A stretch of DNA of 64,000 nt, taken from positions 1 to 64,000 of the forward strand of contig NW_003101680.1 of NCBI RefSeq assembly GCF_000003855.2. The letters are read 5' to 3'. Below are positions 30,799 to 43,128 of the stretch, piece by piece. The translations under genes were made by a program, and so were the position numbers. Below the pieces are notes generated by a model. It saw only the letters and a list, made by a program, of their open reading frames with translations. It made no database searches and had not been told where the DNA came from. Source of the DNA: Blastomyces gilchristii SLH14081. Taxonomy: Eukaryota; Ascomycota; Eurotiomycetes; Onygenales; Ajellomycetaceae. How positions within the stretch are numbered: the stretch's first letter is position 1; each line of letters starts with the position of its first letter.

Positions 30799-32230
30799 TA
30801 CAGCTATATCTACTAATAATATGAGAGAACTCTTAAATATGAGTATAAATACAGTATCACAGTGACTCTGAGCAATGTTGAAATTACAACAGTAATAGAT
30901 AACTGATATATATGTGACTCAACAAGATTAATATAAGAAAATTTTTTAATTATCTCAACTAGAAATCTCTGTATAAGTAATTTCAACACTGACTGAATCA
31001 GATATAAATATACAAGTACTGAAGAAATGTTTAGATAGTTCTATCTATTTTAATACTTCTAATCTCACTCTCTACTTATCATGAAGATTGAAAATGCTTG
31101 TGAAACTAAGTATAGATGAAGATATCATCAGTTCATTAATTAATTAAAATTAATATATCACTGAATAATTGAAGAATTATATAAGACAGAAGTTTCATTT
31201 GTGAATAAAAGTATGTGAATCAGTATTATAAATATCTGATAATATTATTAAATATCTTAATATTCTGTTCTGAGATACTGCTATATAACAGAAAGTATTA
31301 GATTAATTATAGAGTATCTGACAGAGAAATACTTCTCTTATAACATTTATTCCTGACTTTGATACTAAGATTCTAGAAGCAGGTAATCAATCTTGAGAGA
31401 ATTAAATAAAGATTAGTATGCTTAAGAAGATATTAACTCTTAAACTCTTATAAGCTCTTATAAGTGTAGATAAAGACTTAACTTATAAAGACTTCTGTAT
31501 ACAACTTCAGATATTAAATGACTGTCTGATCAAGCTCAAGAGTATATAGCCCCGGTGGCTGAATGGTTAATGCGGCCACCCGGTAGCGCCTTGGCATGGG
31601 AAACCAAGGCGTGTGGGTTCGAAACCCGCAGGGGATACATTAAATCCGGAACCCAAGCACCTCAGGTTCCTAATAAATACAGAGGTGTACAAATCGCTCC
31701 AATAAATCGCTCTATGTTCCTGGGCTGGGAAGTTATTATTGCATGTATCTAATTGTCACTCCTTTGTATTTCCTATGTTCTTGTTATCTTGGCGTGGTCT
31801 CAACACCTGTATTTCCTCCTGTATAACCAACACTTGGCCTGTATTTAACATCATGCAAGGACTCATCATAAGCTCCGCTTGCATATGAGTATAATGGAAG
31901 AATAATAATAATAATAATAATCAAGAGTATATAAAACAGCAATAGAAGATATTATATCTCAGATACTTATACATGTGCACTGAAGAATGACAATGCAGAT
32001 ATTATGAATTGAGTGAACTTAAATATCTATATATAAACAAGAGTCTCTATCATCTGAATAAATTTCTGAGTTTCTGAGATTGCTCTTAAAGAAGCTACTG
32101 ATTGACATTAATAAGAGATATACATTAATTATAACTGATCAGAATATATTACTTTCAACTGTTAATCAGTCTATATATCTTCTTATTCAAAAGAAAGATT
32201 AATACTGATAGTCTGTGTCAATTATATTAC
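30799..32230 (+). pseudogene. GY1-B gag remnant, split by a SINE
   Basis: It is co-linear with gag of the reference GY1 copy (13,297-14,290) but with far more TAA and TGA codons. It is interrupted at 31,549-31,920 by the SINE, which sits in the segment encoding LKLKSIQ. The zinc-knuckle region (about 32,125-32,165) is mutated. Confidence 0.75.
31549..31920 (+). mobile_element. SINE copy 2 (tRNA-derived head, (AAT)n tail)
   Basis: This 372-bp element is inserted in GY1-B gag with a perfect 13-bp target duplication TCAAGAGTATATA (31,536-31,548 and 31,921-31,933). The head has a pol III A box (TGGCTGAATGG) and a consensus B box (GGTTCGAAACC, 31,618-31,628). A CCCC/GGGG acceptor-like pairing and a CCTTGG...CCAAGG stem suggest derivation from a class II (Ser/Leu-like) tRNA. 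The last 11 unique bases (TATAATGGAAG) before the AAT tail nearly match the LINE 3' end. It is much less mutated than its host. Confidence 0.92.
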
Positions 32231-35200
32231 ACTGAAGAAAGACTTAAAAGATAACTACAAGAATGCTCTGATGAAACAGAAAAATGATTAACTTCTATTC
32301 AAATTTATAAACAGAAGCTTGAAGAGATCAGATAATAATAATTTGAAAAGAAAATAATAATAAATATCATTATTATATCTACTGTGATTGATAACATGTA
32401 TAATATGAAAGTTATGATAGACAGTGATATATATCACAATATAATGATTAAATCTTCAGTTATAAGATATTATAATCTTCAGTGTATTCTCTTATTAAAA
32501 CTCTGACTTCTTGCAGAATTTGATAATTCAAAAGACATTCACACTCATTACATGATGAAACTAAACATAGATATTGAAGAACATCAATATGAAGATACTT
32601 ATGCATATAAAGTTAATAATCTTGATTATAATCTTATACTAGAACTTGTCTGACTATCAGAATAAGACATCTTATTAAATGCTTAAAACAGAAGCTTAAT
32701 ATTTTCTACTTATAATAGAATTCATGAAGATAATATTTATAAGACTATAAACTCTACACAGATCTCTGTCAATACTTATAAAATGCTCTCAAAATAAAGT
32801 TATTAATAAAACTACAGACAAAGTCACTGATAGTATAATTATATAGTAATCTATTTCATCAGTCTGACTGATATTAAGAAAGCTCTAGAAAAGTTATTCT
32901 ATGCTATAATAACAGATTCTCATACAAAACTCTCTTAATAATATTGTGAATATCTAGATATCTTCTGATAAAATAATATTAAAAATATATTTCTCTTATA
33001 AGATTCAAAAGTGAATCACAGTATCAAGTTAGAAAAGAAAAATGAGAAGAACTCTGAGTCACTATAAGACTCTCTTTATAATATATCTCAAGATGAACTT
33101 CTTTATAAGAGGCCTACGCCGAATAGATTGATATGATATTAATAGGTCTTATATAACAAAGAGAAAAACATTAGAGAAGGAAAGAAAGAGAAAGTGTAGA
33201 AATCAGTGATTGAAGTGGATATTTATATGTGTATGTGATGATGTATGCAGTGGAGCTTCAGGGCGGAAGAATCTATACGTGTTCGTGGCGGCCGAGGATT
33301 GGTGATTGAGAATGGCTGAGAATCGGAGCGTACGCATTCGAGAATGCAGTGGTTGGAATCTGTGGAGTGTAACGGAATAGTCTATATGATTGATCGGGCG
33401 CAGCCCGCCACATTCTTCTTCTTTGAAAGACACTCAATGATCTGTTGAATAAGAAATTCATATATATTAGTAACTCTTCTACTACAGCTTTTATTCTCTT
33501 TGTAAAGAAATTAGATAAAGAACTCTGATTCTGTGTGAAATATTAAGATCTGAGCAGATTAATAAAGAAAGATTGTTATTCTCTACCTCTCATCAATAAA
33601 ACTCTAGCATATATTAGATAAGCTTAATAATTTATAAAGCTAGATATTATTACTGCATTTTATAAAATTTATATCACTAAAGAAGATGAATAGCTTATAG
33701 TATTCTGAACATATTATAATCTCTTTAAATAAGTAATTATACTCTTTGAAGTGACTAACACTCTCAGTATATTTCAGAAGTATATTAACTGAGCACTCTG
33801 AGATTTTCTTAATAAGTTTATATCTGTATATTTAGATAACATTCTCATCTTCACTAATGAATTCAGAAAGAAACATCAGAAATATATTCAGAGAGTATTA
33901 TAATAATTATAAGAAGCAGAACTATTAATAGATATTAATAAGTCTGATTTTAAAGTCAAGAGTATAAAATATCTAGATTTTATTATAGAAGCTGATAAGA
34001 GAATTTAAATAAATTCTGAGAAGATCTCTGTCATTCTTGAATAAGAAGCTTTATGTACTGTGAAAGATATATAAAGCTTTATCAGATTTGTTAACTTCTA
34101 TTAATAATTTATATAAAACTTCTCAGATATCATAAGATCACTTATAAAACTTATCAAGAAAAACTCAGTACTTCAGTGATCAGCAGACACTGAAGCTGCA
34201 TTTATACAGATAAAGAGAATATTTATTAATACTTTTCTATTAATCATATTTAATTCTGATTATAAGATAGTTATTAAAGTCAACTTCTCTGACTATATTA
34301 TAGAAAAAGCTATATTATAATATAATAATGAAGATATCTTATAATTATATATCTTTATATCTAAGAAACTGAGTCTCACTGAATACAATTATAAGATCTA
34401 TAATAAGAAACTTCTTACAATTGTATACTGTCTAGAAGAATAGAATTCTGAACTCTGAAGTATCTTCAAATTTAAGATAATCACAGATCATAAGAATCTC
34501 AAGTATTTCACAATTATCTGTAAGCTTATTATATGTCAGATATGATGATCTGAGCTATTAAGTTATTTTCATTTCACTATACACTGTTATTCTGACAGTT
34601 AGAACTCAATGACAGATACTCTCTTATAATAAGAGTAAGATATACCTTCTAATATAACAGACATCTGTTGAATGAACTGAGAACACTGACTTCTAAATCT
34701 GATAATATTAGTTAATCAAGATGAAATGACTCATACTACTATATATACTTCTCTGATTAGAACACTCTCTCTCTGAACTGCTACTCATACTGACACTGAT
34801 ACTAACACTGATACTGATACTGATATCTTAACTTCTCTCAAATCTACACTGAATAAATTATAATATATAACAGTTCAAACTGATGAACTTCTTCAAGTAC
34901 TTACTAAAGCGTATATTAAGAAGCACTCTGATTCTTCCCAGAACTATGTATAAGAACTAACATCTCAGAATACTTAATTAATAATAATAATACTCTACAG
35001 TTCTGTGAATAATATTGAGACTGTTATTTCAAACTCTTATATATCTGAATAATACAAGAGATACATGATTCATATATAACTGAGTACTCAGATTATAAAT
35101 AATGATACTAAATAATCTCTTGAGAGTTCTACTGATCTGAGATATTAAACAGTATCAGATATTTTATTTAAAACTGTAACTATTATTCTTCTATTATCTT

Positions 35201-35362
35201 ATAAAAGAACTGTAGAAAAGATCTACTGAAATCCCTTAATATCTCTAATAGAATCTGATAAGATAGAGTAATTAACTTCACTATTAAACTCTCTAAGAGT
35301 AAGAGTTGTAGAAATATTCTGATTATTATAGACTGATTAAGCAAAGATGTAATATTAAAATC
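32231..35362 (+). pseudogene. GY1-B pol remnant, left part, split by a solo LTR
   Basis: Continues the reference pol order: protease area, then RT split by the solo LTR at 33,104-33,412 (resuming at 33,413 with the KTLNDLLNKKFIYI-like segment), RNase H (about 34,180-34,620) and the start of integrase up to the GY1-C insertion. A (ACTGAT)n tract at 34,789-34,824 encodes a Thr-Asp repeat. Stops are very frequent. Confidence 0.75.
33104..33412 (-). repeat. Young solo LTR of GY1 type
   Basis: This 309-bp lone LTR is in minus orientation with TSD TTCTT (33,099-33,103 and 33,413-33,417). It keeps many CpG, CC and GG dinucleotides (for example GGCGGCCGAGG and ATCGGGCGCAGCCCGCC), unlike the host around it. 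A solo LTR arises by recombination between two LTRs. The left terminal base is mutated (TATAAG for TGTAAG). Confidence 0.9.
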
Positions 35363-35676
35363 TGTAAGAGGCCTACACTGAATAGATCAGTATAATATTG
35401 ATAGATCTTATATAACAAAGAGAAAAACATTAGAGAAGGGAAGAAAGAGAAAGTGCGAGAATCAGCAATTGAAGTGAATATTTATACATGTATGTGATGA
35501 TGTACGCGGTGATGCTTTGAGGCAGAAGAATATACATGTGTTTGTAGTGACTGAGGATTGATGATTGAAACATACACATTCATGACAGCTGAGGATTGGC
35601 GATCGGGAATGAAGTGATAGAAATCTATGAAGTGTATAGAATAGTCTATATGATTGATCAGATGCAGCCTGTCACA
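35363..35676 (-). repeat. 3' LTR of GY1-C
   Basis: It is 314 bp, TGTAAGAGGCC...GTCACA. It has lost many CpGs compared with its partner at 40,815-41,116 although both were identical at insertion. Confidence 0.85.
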
Positions 35677-38600
35677 TTAACTCTCTCTTTTCAGAAGCAG
35701 TTCTCATCAGTCAAGGACCATCATTTTGAATAATGTGAAACTCAGAGTTCAGGTCAGTTAATCATAGCTAACTCATTTCACAAGATATTGTCAACTGCAG
35801 CTGTGTGATCTCTTATCAAGAATATCTTCAATCTCTCACTCAAGCTCATTATCTTTTTCTATGATTCCTGGCGGCTGTCAGTTAGAAGTTAGTTGAGAAG
35901 GAAATGAGTCAGTGACAGTGCAGTGAAGCAAGCTTGTATGAAAGATATTATGAATTTCTGATAATGTGTCAAGATAGTAGTTGTGACTATCTAGAACTTC
36001 TATCACTTTATACTTAACATGATGATAATCTAGTATATGAGATGAATGTGTGATTTATATATTCTTAAGATTCAATTATACTAGATCTTTTATCATATAT
36101 TGTTCAGTGAGATCTTGATGAACATTGATTTGATTCTCTTAATCTTGTTTCATAGTTGTCATGAAGGCCTCTGCTCAATCATGAGCATCTCAGAGTTTTG
36201 TTACTATATTGTCAGTGATCTGAATCAGACTGCAGAGGTCTGATATGAACTGTATAATCTCTAGAAGATTCAACACCTTCATGTGATATCTGTGTATAAG
36301 AAAGAACAGACTTACATCTGTTGAAATGACATCTTGTTCATTGATAGCAATCTCTGCATGTAGAAGCAGATCATATCAATCATCTTATAAGTGATTGCAG
36401 AACTTATAAAGATAGTTCTTTACAGTCTGAATTGTCTGTTCTGATGCATCATCAGTCTCAGAGTGATAGGCAGTTGACAGATAATGTGTAATCTTGAGAA
36501 CTTGACAGATTCTTGTCCAGAGAGTGCTTATGAATTGACAGCCTTGATCTGATACTATAGATCTCAGTAATTCATGTATCTAATAGAACAGACTTCTTAG
36601 AAAAGCTTCAGTGACTTGTTCAGTATTCATCTTATCACAGGATTTCAATATAACACTCTTACTCAATCAATTCACAATGATCAGGATGTTTCTACAGTTC
36701 TTACTCTCAGAGAGATCAACAGTGAAGTCAATTACTACATCTCATCAGATTCTATCAGAAACATCAAGCAGTTTCAGCAGGTCTTTTCTACAGTTCTTTC
36801 ATGAGATGATAGAGGAATAATAGTTACAGTTTCAGATAAAATGTCTGATGCTGTTTGATATCTCAGGCCAGTAGAACTCTCAGAAGATCATTTGATATAG
36901 TTGTTTATAACCTGAATGATTGATTATATGCGAATTATGCATCTCTTGCATTATTTGAGTGTGTAAGAGTTTGAAGTAGAGAATTCAACATCACTCATAG
37001 AACTGTAGAGTGTTATTATTATTGATTGAGCATTGTGAGATGTCAGTTCTTATATGTAGTTCTGAGAGAAATCAGAGTGCTTCTTGATGTACTGCTTCAG
37101 TGAGTACTTGAAGAAGTTCATCAGTTTGAGCTATTACATGCCATAATTCATTCAGTGTAGATTCAGAAGAAGTTGAGATATCAGTGTCAGTATCAGTGTC
37201 AGTTCAGAGAGAGGATGTTCTAATCAGAGAAGCATGTATAGTGTCATAAGTTGTTTCATCTTGATCAACTAGTATCTTCAAATTCAAGAGCTGATGCTCT
37301 CAGTTCATTCAGCAAGTATCTGTTACATTGAATGACATATCTTGCTTTCATTGTGAGAGAGCATCTGCCATCAAGTTCTGGCTGTCAGAATGATAGTGTA
37401 TTATAAAATGAAAGCAGCTTAAGAACTCAGATTATCATATCTATTATTCAGTGAGTTTATAGATAGTTGTGAAGTATTTGAGATTCTTATGATCTGTGAC
37501 TATCTCAAATTCAGAGACACTTCAGAGTTCAGAGTCTCATTCTTCTAAACAGTGTATGATTACAAGAAGTTTCTTATCATAGATCTTATAATTGCATTCA
37601 GTGAGACTCAGTTTTTTAGACATGAAGATACATGATTATAGAACATCTTCATCATCATATTACAATATCACTTCTCCTATCACATAGTCAGAGAAATCAG
37701 CTTCAACAACTGTCTCACAATCAGAATTGAATATTATCAGCAGAGAGGTATTAATGAATATCTTCTTCATCTATATAAATGCAGCTTCAGTGTTTGCTGA
37801 TCATTGAAATACTGCATCTTTCTTAGTGAGTTCTGTAAGTGATCTTGTAATATCTGAGAAGTTTTGTATAAATCACTGATAGAAGTTAGCAAATCTGATG
37901 AAGCTTTATACATCTTTCACAGTGTGTGAGGCCTCTCATTCAAGAATAGCAGAGATCTTCTCAGAATTCATTTGAATTCTCTTATCAGCTTCTATGATGA
38001 AATCTATGTATTTAGTACTCTTGACTTTGAAATCACACTTGTCAATATCAATTGATAGTTTCACTTCTCATAGTCATTGTAATACTCTTTGCACATACTC
38101 TTGATGTTTCTTTCTGAATTCATTGATGAAGATGAGGATGTCATCTAGATAAGCAGATGCAAATTCATTAAGAAAGTCTCAGAGTGCTCAGTTAATATAG
38201 TTCTGAAATGTACTGAGAGCATTAATCAGTTCAAAGAGTGTGACTACTCATTCAAAGAGATTATATTGTATTCAGAATACTGTAAGTCACTTATCTTCTT
38301 CAGTGATGTGAATCTTATGAAACACAGTGATGACATCTAACTTTGTAAATCATTGAGCTTGTTCAATGTGAGCTAGAGTTTCATTGATAAGAGATAAAGA
38401 ATAACAGTCTTTCTTTGTTAATCTATTCAATTCTTAATAATTCACACAGAATCAGAGTTCTTCACCTGATTTCTTTGCAAAGAGAATAGAGGCTGCCGTG
38501 AAAGAGTTACTAACATGTATGAATTCTTTATTCAACAGATTATTGAGTGTCTTTCAAAGGAGAAGGAGTTTATCTTGAGACATATTATAAAGAGAGTTTC

Positions 38601-39400
38601 ATGATGATTCAGAGTTCTTATCATTCTTTTTCTCTAACTTGATACTGTGATTCACTCCAGAATCTTGTAAGAAGAGTATATTTATAATATTATCTTGTTG
38701 ACAGACATCTAGATATTCATGATATTGTTGAGAGAGTTTCATATGAGAATCTGTTATTATAACACAGAATAACTTTTCTAAAGTCTTTTTAATATTGATC
38801 AGACTGATGAAATAGATTGATACATGATTCTGTCATCAGCAAACTTGTCAGCAACTCTATCAGTGATTTTGATAATGACTTCTTTTTCAGAGTATTTCAT
38901 AAGTGTTGGCAGAGATCTGTGTAAGATTCATCATCTTGTAAATATCATCTTCATGAATTCTATCATCATTAGAGAATATCAAGCTTCTGTTTCAAGTATT
39001 CAGTAAGATGTCTTGTTCAGATAGTCAGACAAGTTCTAATATAAGATTATAATTGAGATTATCAACTTTATATATATAGATATCTTCATATTAATGTTCT
39101 TTCACATCTATGTTTAGTTTTATTATATAATAGATACAAACATCTTTCAGATCATCAAATCCTGCAAGAAGTCAGAGTTTTGATAAAGAGATACACTGAA
39201 GATTATAATGTCTTACAACTGAAGATTTTATCATTGTATAGTGACATAGATCACTGTCTATCATGGCTTTCATATTATACATGTTATCAATCACAGTAGA
39301 TACAAGAATTGTATTCATTGTTATTTTCTCTTCAAATCATTGTCATCTGACCTCTTCAAGCTTCTGTTTATGAATTTGAACAGAAGCTAATCTTTTCCCT
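35677..39400 (-). pseudogene. GY1-C pol remnant with chromodomain
   Basis: Reverse complement, position for position, of the reference GY1 pol. RT lies near 38,500-37,900, RNase H near 37,850-37,380, integrase near 37,100-36,050, and the chromodomain near 35,880-35,720. A short Thr-Asp repeat (complement of 37,177-37,205) sits between RNase H and integrase. Stops are mostly TGA at Trp. Confidence 0.75.
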
Positions 39401-40510
39401 GTTTCATCAGAGCATTCTCATAGTTATCTTCTGAATCTTTCTTCACTGCAATGTGGTTGATATGGACAGGCACTGATTCATCTTTTAAACAAGGAGACAT
39501 CAATCTTTCTCTCAATTGAGAAGATATATAGGTTAATCAGCAGTTGAAAGCAATGTGCTCTGATTGATTACAGTTGATACACACTTCTCATTGACATCAA
39601 TCAGTGACTTCTTCAGAAGTGATCTCAGAAACTCAGAAGCCTGTTCAGATGATGAAGACTCTTGCTTATGTATAGACATTTAAGTCTACTCAATTCATGA
39701 CATCTGCATCATTATTATTCTTCAGCATGAGTATATGAGTTACTGAGATATAACATCTTCTATCACTGTTCTGTATACTCTTGAGCTTGATAAGACAGTC
39801 ATTCAATATCTGGAGCTGTGTGCAGAAGTCTTTATAAGTCTGGTCTTCATCTACACTTACAAGAGTCTGTAAGAGTTCAAAAGTTAATGTCTTCTTAAGC
39901 ATACTAATCTTCATTCAATTCTCTCAAGATTGATCTCCTGCTTCTAGAATTTTGATGTTGAAGTCAGAAATGAATGTTGTAAGAGAAGTGTTTCTCTGTC
40001 AGATGCTCTGTAATCAATCTAATACTTTCTATTGCATAGCAGTGTCTCAGAACAGAATATCAAGATATTTGATGATGTTATCAGGCATTTATAACACTGG
40101 TTCACATGCTTTCATTCATGAATGAAACTTCTGTTTCACATAATCCTTCAATCATTCATTGATTTATCAATCTTGATTGATTAGTGAACTGATGGCATTT
40201 TCATCTATACTCAGTTTCATGAGCATTTTCATTCTTCATGATGAGTAGAGAGTGAGATCAGAAGTATTGAAATATACAGAAGCATCTAAGTGTTCTTTCA
40301 GTGCTTTTGTATTTAATTCTGTAGATGTTGAAATTGTCTGAGTTTCTTGTTATAATAATCATTGAATCTCTTCATATTGATGTTATTGAGTTGCATGCAT
40401 ATCAGCTATTTATTACTGTTGCAATTTCAATATTGCTCAGAGTCACTGTGATATCACTTCTATACTCACATTCAAGAGTTCTCTCATATTGTTATTAGAC
40501 ATGTCATTCA
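39401..40510 (-). pseudogene. GY1-C gag remnant
   Basis: The minus-strand frame is partly open at 39,914-39,690 (LKKTLTFELLQTLVSVDEDQ). It carries a zinc-knuckle region in the complement of about 39,540-39,585. It is co-linear with the reference gag at 13,297-14,290. Confidence 0.75.
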
Positions 40511-40814
40511 TTGAGTGTATGATATCTGTGAAATCTTGAAGAAGTGTAATTGTATGAATATCTCATACATCTGAGTGTCAGAACTCTCAGGTCTTTCACT
40601 GACATTCTCTTTGTAAGATCTTATTGCAGGGCCAGAGTAACTGATAAGCAAGCTTCTATCTGAGAACTCAGTGTTCACTTAACTGTTTGACTGTTTCTCT
40701 ATTTCTTATGCATTGTTATGCATTCAGATATCTCTTGATAAATAATCATTTCTGATGAGGAGATGATGCATGGATAATTGTTTCCTAATAAGAAGACAAT
40801 GAATATTTTTCTAG

Positions 40815-41116
40815 TGTAAGAGGCCTACACTGAATAGATCAGTATAATATTGATAGGTCTTATATAACAAAGAGAAAAATGTTAGAGAAGGGAAGAAAGA
40901 GAAAGTGCGAGAATCAGTGATTGAAGTGAATATTTATATATATACATAATAAAGCTTCAGAGCAGAAGAATATACGCGCGTTCATAGCAGCCGAGGATCG
41001 GTGATTGGAACATACATGTTCATGGCGGCCGAGGATCGGCGATCGGGAATGAGGCGGTAGAAATCTATGGAGTGTACGGAATAGTCTATATAATTGATCG
41101 GGCGCAGCCCGCCACA
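40815..41116 (-). repeat. 5' LTR of GY1-C
   Basis: It is 302 bp and CpG-rich in its central module (CATGGCGGCCGAGGATCGG and GATCGGGCGCAGCCCGCCACA). It is clearly less mutated than the other LTR of the same element. Confidence 0.85.
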
Positions 41117-42106
41117 AAATCTTATAATAAGATAAATACTGAATAAGTCACTGAAGTCTTTCTACAGAGTCTGTTCTATTAGATATATGAATTACTGAGA
41201 TCTATAGTCTTAGATTAAGATTATCAATTCATAAGTACTCTCTGAACAAGAATCTATCAAGTTCTTAACATTATATACTGTTTATTAACTATCTATTACT
41301 CTGAGATCAATGATGTATTAGAATAAATAATTCAGACTGTAAAGAACTATATATATAAGTTCTATAATTATTCATAGAATGATTGATATAATCTTCTTCT
41401 ATATACAGAGATTGCTATCAATGATTAAGATACTGTTTTAACAGATATAAACTCATTCTTTCTTATATATAGTTATTATATAAAAGTGTTAAATCTTTCA
41501 GAGATTATACAGTTCACACTGAATCTCTGCAGTTCAATTCAGATTACTGATAATATAGTAATAAAGCTCTGAGATGCTTACAACTGAGCAGAAGTCTTTA
41601 TAATAAGTATTAAATAAGATTACAAAGATTGAATCAATGTTCACTGAGATTCTGCTGAGTAATATAAGATAGAAGATCTGATATGATTAAATCTTAAAAA
41701 TATATAAATCACATGCTCATCTTATACACTAGATCACTATTATATTAAGTATAAAGTGATAGAAGTTCTAGACAGTTATAACTACTATCTTGATATATTA
41801 TCAGAGATTTATAATATTTTTTATATAACCTGGTTTTGTCACACTGTCACTGATCTGTTCTCTTCTCAACTGACTTTTAACTGACAGCTGTCAGAGATTA
41901 TAGAAGAAGATAATAAACTTAAATAAGAGACTGAAGATATTCTTGATAAGAGATGTCACAGCTGTGACTGATAATATCTTATGAAATAAGTCATCTATAA
42001 TTATCTGACATGCACTCTGAGCTCTGTATTATCTGAGACAGCAGCTCTTGACTGATGAGAACTACATGCTCATGACTCTATATCACTTCTGAAAAGAGAG
42101 AGTTAA
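41117..42106 (+). pseudogene. GY1-B integrase C-terminal and chromodomain remnant
   Basis: Resumes GY1-B pol after GY1-C. It includes the integrase C-terminal module and a decayed chromodomain at about 41,900-42,080 (compare 17,880-18,070), then the polypurine tract and the 3' LTR. An insertion of about 20 bp relative to the reference is seen near 42,066-42,086. Confidence 0.75.
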
Positions 42107-42445
42107 TGTGACAGGCTGCCCCTGATCAATTATATAGACTATTTCATTACACTTTGCAGATGCCGCCGAAAGCTCTGATTCTCAGTCACTGATTCTCAGT
42201 CCAAAAGCTTCAATTCTCAGGCATCAATTCTCAGTTAAAAAGCTCTCATTCTCAGTCACTGATTCTCAGTTAAAAACTTATGAAATTTCTATTCTTCTGT
42301 TCTGAAGCTTCATTACATACATATATAAATATTTATTTCAATCACTGATTTTCATTCCTTCTCTTTCTTTCCTTCTCTAACATTTTTCACTTTGTATTAT
42401 AAGACCTATATATTATACCGATCTATTCAGTGTAGGCCTCTTACA
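42107..42445 (+). repeat. 3' LTR of GY1-B
   Basis: It is 339 bp, with three copies of the ~36-bp module against two in the 5' LTR, which accounts exactly for the 36-bp length difference. It is followed by the CTGAG target copy. A purine-rich tract (AAAAGAGAGAG, about 42,091-42,102) precedes it. Confidence 0.85.
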
Positions 42446-42512
42446 CTGAGATATTCAAACATGTAATGACATGTAAGAAATAGAGAGATAAATAATCAGT
42501 GAAGTGACCACT
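42446..42512 (+). other. GY1-A leader segment between GY1-B and GY2
   Basis: 67 bp beginning with the CTGAG duplication and ending with CACT. It matches the leader of GY1-B (30,576-30,640) and joins in register to 59,110 onward. Confidence 0.8.
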
Positions 42513-42698
42513 TGTGATTCAAAGATTGCTTGAATCAGCGTACAATTACAGGCGTACGCCGGCTTCATATATACATTATACTAAATTAATTAGTGGCTGC
42601 TATGGCCTGTTCACATTCATAAGCATATTCAGAAGTGTAAGCAATCCCACAAAGCAGCTGTGTTATTATTCAGCAGTTGTACATTCTCTCAAACCACA
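42513..42698 (-). repeat. 3' LTR of GY2 outer
   Basis: It is 186 bp with ends TGTGATTC and AACCACA. It shares the GTACGCCGGCTTC and GGC(C/T)GCTATGGCC blocks with three other copies in the window. Confidence 0.85.
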
Positions 42699-43128
42699 TT
42701 CTCTCTCATCAGATTCAGTCACGCTCACATAATCATGACATATGTTCTAGCTTCATGCGGATTAGCACATCTCTAGTGCTTGCAATAGTGTAGTCTATCT
42801 CTGATTCAGCTAGCATTCTGTGTACATTCTTACAAAGAAACTTTCACTATATTATATTACTTATTCACTAACCTTTTTCATTCTTTAATCATCTTCTTCA
42901 TTATCATTATTATTGAATATTATTCTCTCATTCAATATTTCTATCTCTTCTTCTGTTCAACATCTTCTATCAGTTCATTTATTACATTATACACATTTCT
43001 GACAATGACTTCTCATTCTCATAATAAGCATCATTATAGTGCTCATATCAGGCAGTTTATTAACAGTAAGTGTAACACATTGTGAAATATAATCAGAACT
43101 TATTTATCTTCTAATGATTATCAGAACA

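Larger units (their letters stand above)
35363..41116 (-). mobile_element. GY1-C: complete gypsy element inside GY1-B
   Basis: This 5,754-bp minus-strand element has LTRs at 35,363-35,676 (314 bp) and 40,815-41,116 (302 bp). The perfect 5-bp duplication AAATC lies at 35,358-35,362 and 41,117-41,121. Internal order on the minus strand: leader, gag (about 40,500-39,530), protease/RT, RNase H, integrase, chromodomain (about 35,880-35,720), LTR. It retains more CpA and TpG than GY1-B, so it is younger. Confidence 0.92.
30230..42445 (+). mobile_element. GY1-B: gypsy element with SINE, solo LTR and GY1-C nested inside
   Basis: LTRs are at 30,230-30,532 (303 bp) and 42,107-42,445 (339 bp), flanked by CTGAG at 30,225-30,229 and 42,446-42,450. 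It is inserted in the leader of GY1-A. Without the SINE (31,549-31,920), the solo LTR (33,104-33,412) and GY1-C (35,363-41,116) it shrinks to about 5.8 kb, the size of the complete reference copy. Coding parts are extremely AT-rich, with CpA also lost to TpA in many places, so it is an old copy. Confidence 0.9.

Noticed and set aside
31549..31631. Possible functional tRNA gene (A and B boxes, TTCGAAA loop)
   Set aside because: The tRNA-like head is followed by ~290 bp of SINE body and an AAT tail with a 13-bp target duplication, and an imperfect second copy exists. It is a SINE, and the 65-codon frame within it is accidental.
36611..36820. Plus-strand frames over GY1-C
   Set aside because: Antisense of the integrase region of GY1-C.
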